64,000 nt of DNA from positions 206,810,151-206,874,150 of the forward strand of contig CP136065.1 of NCBI GenBank assembly GCA_032622095.1, given 5' to 3'. How positions within the stretch are numbered: the stretch's first letter is position 1; each line of letters opens with the position of its first letter. A program made the translations under genes and the position numbers. Positions 51,901-60,900 of this stretch are shown piece after piece. Under the pieces are notes generated by a model that had not been told where the DNA came from, searched no databases, and worked only from the letters and a program-made list of their open reading frames with translations. The stretch comes from Siphonodentalium dalli. Its lineage: Eukaryota; Mollusca; Scaphopoda; Gadilida; Siphonodentaliidae.

Positions 51901-54900
51901 TTGGTCATAACTATGTTTCATGCGAAACGATATCTATTACCGACATCGTATCTCACTTATCTAGTCTGGTATCTTATTTAGTCACATGTATATCAATGAT
52001 TTAGGATTATCTCTTTTAAAAAAAAATCCATTTAATTATATGGATCTAAATCAGTCTCTTTGAGTATAACACTGTGTATATGCTTCGTGTTTAAATGCCG
52101 CTTTAAATTAAGATATATATCTGAATATTTATTACCTCTGGAAGCATGAATGCAAACTGGTTTTCTGCAACCAGAATAGCGTTCCGTTGCACAGCCTTGA
52201 ATTGTTCGTCATGAAGTCCGAATCGTTTACCCAAAGCAAGTGAAACGGTTACGTTGGCGATAGCAGTTTGCATCTTCTCCGTAACGTCGAATGGTTCGGT
52301 CCCAGTGGCGTCAATATCTTCTATCAGCGCTATAATCTCTTCTTGGATTTTCATCTCCATGAGGTTTTTCCCCATGCCAAAATCTTTGAGAGTCCTTAGG
52401 ACGAATCTACGATAATATGACCAATCCTTCGCGTCTGAAGTGAGTACACCTGTTATAAATATATTCCAAACGTAAGGACACTGTTATCACCAGTGCCTGC
52501 GCGTTATTGTCACAACTCCACACATGATTACTACTGTCAGTTGAGTACACTGAGGCGAAGAACTTCCTTATATCACATCCAAATAAAAGTCCCCAAAATG
52601 GCGACCACAATGGCGTACACATTTTGAAAAATCACATCAGTGGGCGTTATTGTCATGACAACTCCATCCATGTTAAAAGTTAAGTTGGAAATACTAAGGT
52701 GAAGTAATTCCCTTAAATCATGTGCAATAACTGGTTTCCCAAATCTAAGATGGTAGCCAAAATGGCGACCGAAATTTTAAAGCACGCCTACATTCCTTTA
52801 CTTTACTGCTACGCGAATTCAACCCATAATTACATGCCGATATCGAAAATTGATACAAATTTTTCATTTGAGTTGGGAAATTGATAGTCACTCACAGCCA
52901 AGATGGCGGCCAAATTGGTGGCCCGAAATTGAAAAGAAATCAATATTTTCACATACTAATTCAACTCTTTGTCATAATATCGATATGTATGGACGAAACA
53001 GTGTTTATTTGGATGTGGTATAAGGAACTTACTTCGAATCAGTGTTCTAACAGTAAATATTTGTGGAGTTGTCATGACAATAACACTCAATCAGAGATTT
53101 TTCAATTTCTGGTGGCCATTTTGACCGCCATCTTGAATTTGGGTAAATATTCATCAATTCAGACATAAGGGGAATCCTAGCCCGGGTAACTACTACACAT
53201 GCATATGCATGGTTGGTGTTATGATTACGATAAAACCATTGATTCGAAACAGATTCGACGCAGGCGTGGCTAGCTTCGATTCGGCTTTGATCGGATTATA
53301 CCGGAATTTGGAAAAAAACGATAAATGTATCACACCAAGATGTCCATGTTTTCCCACAGAGACAAACGATAGGTGGTGAAATGTAAAAACAAATAGCAAA
53401 TCCAAATTTCATAGAAACAAATTGTAATTTCGGTTCCATTGGATATTTTACATATGGAAATTTACAGGAAATATGTGTCTTGCGTTGTTTATAAAAACAG
53501 AGAAGGCTATTGACAATTGAGAGTCCAGAGTCTACTTTATTCTCCCATATTGCTCCATATAACAACATATACACCATTGTACCATTAGCCTTCTTTATTT
53601 CACTCATAATGCACGTATATATGTAACAGGAGGTCGTTCAGAATAACAATATTGAATCAGGGAATGGCTTGGCGGCACTTGCATGCATTCAACAAATCAA
53701 TAGTTTTAGATATTTCAATGGATGGTGCTTATATTCAACGTATGTATATGGTTGTGACGAACAGATTATGTCGAACGGTGAACGGAACATTGCAATCAAC
53801 GAGTAAGATACATTAAGGACCAACCATTAGTGGTCCTTTCCTCAGATGGACTGACATAGAGCATGCTTATGACATGTTCCCGTTCTTGGCGTATTATTGT
53901 GTGATATGATAGATGGTGGATGCAAATATTGTTCATTTGAGTTGCCTGGGGAACGGTAAATCAGTTCAGAAAATTTAGAATTATTTGACGTCAATTCTGA
54001 CCGTGGTATATAATATATGAATGAACAAAACTGTTACATAATGTGGTGCAACGTCGTCGGATTAGGTCACTGGTGGACCAGACAATTCTTCACTCGATAT
54101 TAATGTAAATCGTTGTATAATTTATATCCCAAATAAATTACCACTCTGTATAGTATTTGTCTCAATATCATGTCGCATTCTGTTTATCCTATATATTGGT
54201 TACTAACTAATGAATATACTATTATTCACACTAAACCCTGTTTGCAATTTGCACGTATAATCAGTTATCAGGGCCACTGACTTTGACAATACTAGGCATA
54301 TAGGAAATGTTCAGATAATACTTTCAGATAAGATGTTGAACTTATATTATCTAAACATTTATCACAATAAATAGGACGCCCTCTGTACTTTTATTTATCT
54401 ATCGTCTACTTATATTACCTGTACATTCCTCTTATACCAATAGTGGACCATTCTGATGGACACTTTTTAACTGACTGGGAGAATCAATTTATTATAGAAA
54501 GCGTTAAAGGAGAACAATATTCCCCAAAACACGAAGAACGTAATCACGTATACTGACATGCTGAATGGACCTAACTAGAGCTTGATGTGCATGTGGATCA
54601 CCCTCCACCTACGCAGAATTTTGGTCGTTATGATATATTTGTAGAACTATTTCAGTCCTTCAATTTGCCGGTTTTTTGCCATCTGGCTATGGGGCTTTAT
54701 AGAGTTATCTGACTTTGAATCCAAGATGGCTGCCAACATTGAATATCTTACCAGGTAAATTTCAATTCGTAATTAATCAGGAAGATTATGAGCTATTACG
54801 TCGTGCGGTGTGTCATTACATTTATAATTGAGTTCTCCTTATTTATATGTATGAATAAATTTCATGTATTAAAAATGGTTGCCAAAATGGCCACCGGAAG

Positions 54901-57900
54901 TGGAAAATATGACGCATTTTCACTAACATTTTCTACACCAGTTTCTGCTGTTTGGAACTGGTTGAGAATTGTGACTTTATTTTGTATTTTTGTATGTTAA
55001 CTGATCATTGGGGCAATGAAATTAGAAATTCTTTTGTGTCCGAGCCCCTTCAGATCCCTCATAAATTTGATTTTACAGAACGCGGTATACAATTTTCACA
55101 CAAAACAATCACAATTGGGATTCGGTTCACATTTCGACAAGAAATGAGCAGAACTGTGTTATGTAAGTGAGGCATAACATTGTCCGTGAATATTCCAAGT
55201 TATTAGAACCATAAGTGTTACTTTGATTCAAAATGGCCACCAAAATATGGAAAATTGTAAATATTGCCCAGCGGGCCCTGCAATCGCTTAAAAGTTGTGG
55301 TTGATGAATAAAATTGGCTATTCTGCCTTATAGCCATTGAAAAATAACATGTCTGATTCACCTTGGTTAATTGTTAGTATTGTAACCACTAACCGTGACA
55401 TTACCAGAAATATTGTATTTTGCTCTCACAATCTTCATATAAATATCGGCAAAAGTTAACTTTTTAGGATTGGGCCAACTAAATAACTTTGGTATGAAGG
55501 TGTTTATTGTTTTGATCTATTTTAAATGTGTCACACTAGGGTGTTCATAGAACAAATTACTCAAGATGGCTTCCAAAATGGCAACGAACATGGGTAAAAA
55601 GTTCATTTTTCACATATATCCAGAACAATATTCTCTGCTGTTCCGCAAAGTTAGCAAATTTGTGACTCACTTGGTTATTATGCATGTTGTTAAGTAATCA
55701 ACTGACAACTAACTATGATATATGGTTGTCCCAGTTCATTATGGGGCATGACAAATTCAGTTTAAAGTTGCAGTTTGGAATTTTTGCCGAAAATTTGGGA
55801 TTCTGTCAACATTTTTTAAAGGAAATGGGCAGAACTATGAAACGGAACTGAGATGAACCATAATTTGTGACTATTCTGGCTCATTAGGATAAAAAATTAT
55901 CAACTTGATACAAGAGGGAGGTCAAGATGGCAGCCGGGAGTTACTGTATGATCACAGGCGAGGTGAATAGGTATGTACATGGAGTTATTCTATGGTCATG
56001 AAAGATGTGAATATATATTATATAGATAATGAATGGCTTGGAGTTGACTATGCCAAAATAGTGGTCCTCGATGAGGAATAGTCCATGAGCCGCAAGCGAG
56101 TGGACTATTCCTCCTCGGTGACCACTAGTTTGGCATAGTCAACGACAAGACATTCATTAATTATTATATTATATCGAACATTGGTGCCATCTCTCACAAT
56201 ATCTGTGTCTGATTTTGTCACATTTTTATTTACCTTGAATTTTGGAAATCGGTCTCAGATTTTACAATTTACGGCAATCTGTTGACGATGGCAGTGGGGC
56301 ATAACTATGTTATTAGTTACATCTAACATAACCTCTTCATGATTCATGCATTTATTGCAATAAATACGTCCTTAGCAAAGACATTTTGGCGAAATTGTAG
56401 AAGTTAACTAGCTTAACTTCCATTAAAACGGAAATGGAAGTTATAAATAACTTCCGCTGGCATTACAAAATTAGGACTGGCCGCTTGCCAACCAGGCGGA
56501 CAAACTATTAAACACATCGGCTAGCTATGATCGGACATTTGTAAAATCATTACAACTCACCAATAAACCTAATGATATGCCAATATTGCAACAAGTATCG
56601 TACAAGGTAAGGTATAGTTTAAGATTGGCCGTATCTTCAGGCGGCAAACCGATTTGGCGAAATGAGTTTGTTATTATAAATAGAAAAGGAATAGTAGGCA
56701 TGTAGGAATCCTACTGGGGTACTATCGTAAAATATTTTATCTCACGTGACTATATAAGCCTTATCCACGCTTGTGATTGGTTGATTGACATTCACTATTA
56801 TCGATAGTGTTGTCCACGAAGCTATAGTGGGCCTCCTAATTTTAGCACACCCACTATCGCTTGGAAAATCCGGAAATCTATTTTTAGCATGCCCACTATT
56901 CCGGGGAGGTAATTTGAAAGTCATCTCCACCTCGCTGCAAAAGTTCAACACTTTTTTTATCCGAAATGTCTTTGTAATCGACAACTAGAGCACAATAAAT
57001 GATCGTAAGCAATTTCTTTATGTTATTTGTGATGTTTTATCCATGTTTGGTGTGGCGATTTATCATGTTCCTTTCTCCGCTGATCACAATATCGCTTTGA
57101 TATTTTTGTCTATTTCCTTAGTTCGCGCTACTAAATTTTCTGAACAAATCTTCAGTTTGTTTTCGATAAAAAAAAGTCATGTTTTGAACTGATGTCATTG
57201 TTTAATAACAACACCAACAACAACGACGTCTGCTTTCCATTGTTAATAATTCCTGAGGAAGAAAATTTAAGATTTGCCCAACTAGAAGCCCGGCAATTAT
57301 TGAAGAAAATTTTACAAGCAAAATAAAAAAAGAAACAACAAAACTTTGCATTGAAAATATTGAAATCGTTCTGCAATGAAAAGGAAATACATTGGAATAT
57401 AGATGATTGTGAATTGTTTGACATTATGAGTCCTGGGACAGAAAGAAAAACGTTCGATAAAATATAATAAATATTGCACGGCTTGTCGGTGACTATGCCA
57501 AAATAGTGGTCCGAGGTGGAGGAATAGTCCCCTCGCCTCCGGCTCGGGGACTATTCCTCCCCTCGGACCACTATTTTGGCATAGTCACCGACAAGCCGTG
57601 CAATATTTATATAATAGTATAGCAGTGTGCAGCCAATCAGAATGCGAGAAAGTCACGTGAAATAATATATACAAGGAATGGGTATATGATCATGAGTGGG
57701 GTGTCAATTGTGATATTTATATGTATATAAGTAGTGTCTGTATGGTAACGTGTGAGGTGAATGTTTAATAAAGAGAGCATGGCTTGGAGTGAAATACGCC
57801 GATATAGTGCATAGTGAGGTTGTGTAGTTCACGACGCGAAGCGGAGTGAACTACACAACCGCATTATGCACTATATCGGCGTATTTCACGACAAGTCATG

Positions 57901-60900
57901 CTCTAATTATTATATTGTATCGAACAAATGCAGAAATTACAAACCTCATTATAATTTACTGAATGTAAGTCTCTCTAAATCTCATTATAATTTACTGAAT
58001 GTAAGTCTCTCTAAACATCATTATAATTTACTGAATGTAAGTCTCTACAAACCTCATTATAATTTACTGAATGTAAGTCTCTCTAAACCTCATTATAATT
58101 TACCTTTGTAATTTTGATTTAGCAGTAGGAAACTACTATTTTCAACTTTTACTAAGTTCAGACAATTGATGTTCGCCTTACTGAAGCTTTAATTTGGATC
58201 AGCAGCGAAATAACAAGTAGTTTCAGAACAAAGTTTGATGTAGTGTTCGTTACTATTTTTAGTAGTCAAAACTACATATGCATAGTGCACGATGGGAGAG
58301 ACTTGAATGCGTAGTATACAACTACGACTAATAGAGTCGAGTAGCCAACCAATCGGAAAGCTTGATTTCAATAACAAAGTCACGTGAGATACAATATTTG
58401 CAGTTAGTGACTGAATGGTTGTATGGTTATGTGTGGATGTACTGGAATACACGATTCGACTGTATAGACAATGATGTGCATATAACGAGAGTAGCTACAT
58501 GGTCATCTCTTTAATTTGATTAATCTCTGTTAAAATAATGTCACAAGGCGCAGAAGATATTCTGAAAGAATGCGTAGCATAAATTCCCGGAAAATAAACG
58601 CTTACGCGGAAACGAAACCGAAACTGCATTATGTCAATCCAAGTTATCATTAAAAACAAATGTGGACGGCGACGTCATATTGCATACTATATACTGTGGA
58701 AGTTATTTATAGCGACAGTAATGAGGCAAATAGCCGGTTTCTTCAGACTCAGTATCTTTAGCGCCTGACTATGTTTTTAATCAGACTGGTGAGGTTGCTG
58801 CGACAGTCTTGTGTCACATTCGCGGACAGCAGGGCGTCTGAAAAACATTTTCTAGCCTTATTGTTTCTTAATTTATCTGCCTGTCTAGTGTGAAGGGAAT
58901 ATGTGAACATATTCTTAAACGATTTGGGAGATTATTTCTAGTCCAGTTGTACATAATGACAGATGCATTCATTGTATATATATCTTTGAACATTATGATA
59001 TTTTCTTGTTTGAAGAGGGGTTATGTGTGACTCCAATATTTTGTGTTGCATAAAGTACGAATTGCCCATTTTTGTAAGGTGGACAGTACGCCCGTGTGAA
59101 TCGTGTGTCTCCACATCGGGAGACCATAAATAAAATAAGATGACAATGGATAACGACTAATATAGTGTTTTTCGTGATGTTTAGAGTGTGTGGTTCAGTT
59201 TACGTTGTATCATTGATATATGGTTTTTAAAAGTCAAGTTTTCGTCGATCAAAATGCCTCAAGATTTTATAGATTTTACTCGCATTTGGTTCCCAACTCT
59301 AATTAGTTCCATGTTATTCAATTTCAGTGTGAAATTTCTCCACTTTTCCTCGTTGCCTCTGGGTGGATCAACATGAATTTACTTTTAGTTGCGTTGATAG
59401 ATAGTTTATTGCAACAACACCATTCAAAAATGTTGATTAGTTCAGCCGTTGGTGATTTTTTTACCTGTTTCCTTTCATGACCAGAAAAGTAAAGCGTGGT
59501 ATCATCAGCAAATGATAGTAAGTTCATCGATGTACATTTGGGCATATCGTTAACATACAGAAGAAAAATTATCGGACCAAGAACGGACCCTTGGGGTACA
59601 CCACACGTTATCTTCGCAAAACTGGACGTTTGACCAAGACAATCAGCGTATTGTTTTCTCCCCTTTAAATAACTCCTAAACCATTCATTGGAACCCCCCG
59701 AATTCCATAATGTTCTAAATTGGTCAATAAAATATTAATTGTATCGAATGCTTTAGAATAGAATCCTTTGTTGGTTTTATAATTATTTGCTGCTACATGA
59801 TCTAGAAGGTGCATCAAAGGATGTATGGTAGAGTGATTTTTACGGAAGCCATATTGATGGTTATGTAAGATTTCATATTTTTCGAGAAACGAGAAAAGCT
59901 GGTTTTATGCATGAGTTTCTCTGACAACTTCGAGAAAACGGGCAAGATGCTTATGGGCATATAGTTCTATATATATAGGCATATAGACTCTTTTATGTAA
60001 AGGCGCCTGCTAACACAATTCTGTTGTGGATTAGACGCTATACAAATGTTAATAATAATAATAATAATAATAACAATAAGAGGAGGTCGTGAGACCTTTT
60101 GTCATCCACGGTTGTTTTATATATATATATATTTAGTTGGTGATTTAGATCGGACCAATGGAAATGATTCATTAAACGCCATAGATATATTGAAAGAAAA
60201 TTGTCATTAGCTTGGTTTGGTGAAGTACTATCGAAGACACATAGAACATCTTGTTGTTGGAGTATTGATTTAAATTTGTCTGTGTTCTCTTTACTCATTA
60301 TACGTTTGTCGGTAGAACTGCTCGCTTTTATATACTTATGATCGTGATATTCGGCATAAAATGTAGCAAAATAGTCTGACACATCTGAGAGGATTATCCC
60401 AGTATCGGCACGGGAAACAATGTTATTAGTATAAATATGATCAATGAGTGTACACATGGAGTGCCTGTATGACCAATGGTGAGGTCAATATGTATGCATT
60501 GATTGACTGTATGACCACGAATGTGGTGATTATGTATACACATAGTCACGATATGGTCATGGGTCAAGTGTAGGACGTATACATGATATACCTGCATTGT
60601 TACTGATATATGTATGGTGTACATGGGTATACACAAGTATTATTTCTGTACGGTGATGGTGAGGTATATGGTGTAAAGAGAACGATATATTGCCATTTGT
60701 GTGGTATTTATTTATATATGGGGTGACTATATGGTCCTGGTGAGTTGTACATGTATACCTTGGGTGGCTATCGCTTCCCACAATAACTCAATGATATGTT
60801 AGTCGACAGAGAGGTAACTTCAGAGAGTCCTCTTTATTGTGGGCGTTTATGCACACTGGAGGAAATGCTAAACGATTTTCATGACAACAGTTGATAAATG

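Noticed and set aside
57866-58111. 81-codon frame with repeated [12 protein letters not shown]-like units
   Set aside because: Exact product of the 36-bp tandem repeat beside hairpin 3, so not a repeat protein.
60394-60781. His/Thr/Ile-rich minus-strand open frames
   Set aside because: Low-complexity minisatellite-like DNA; no domain.
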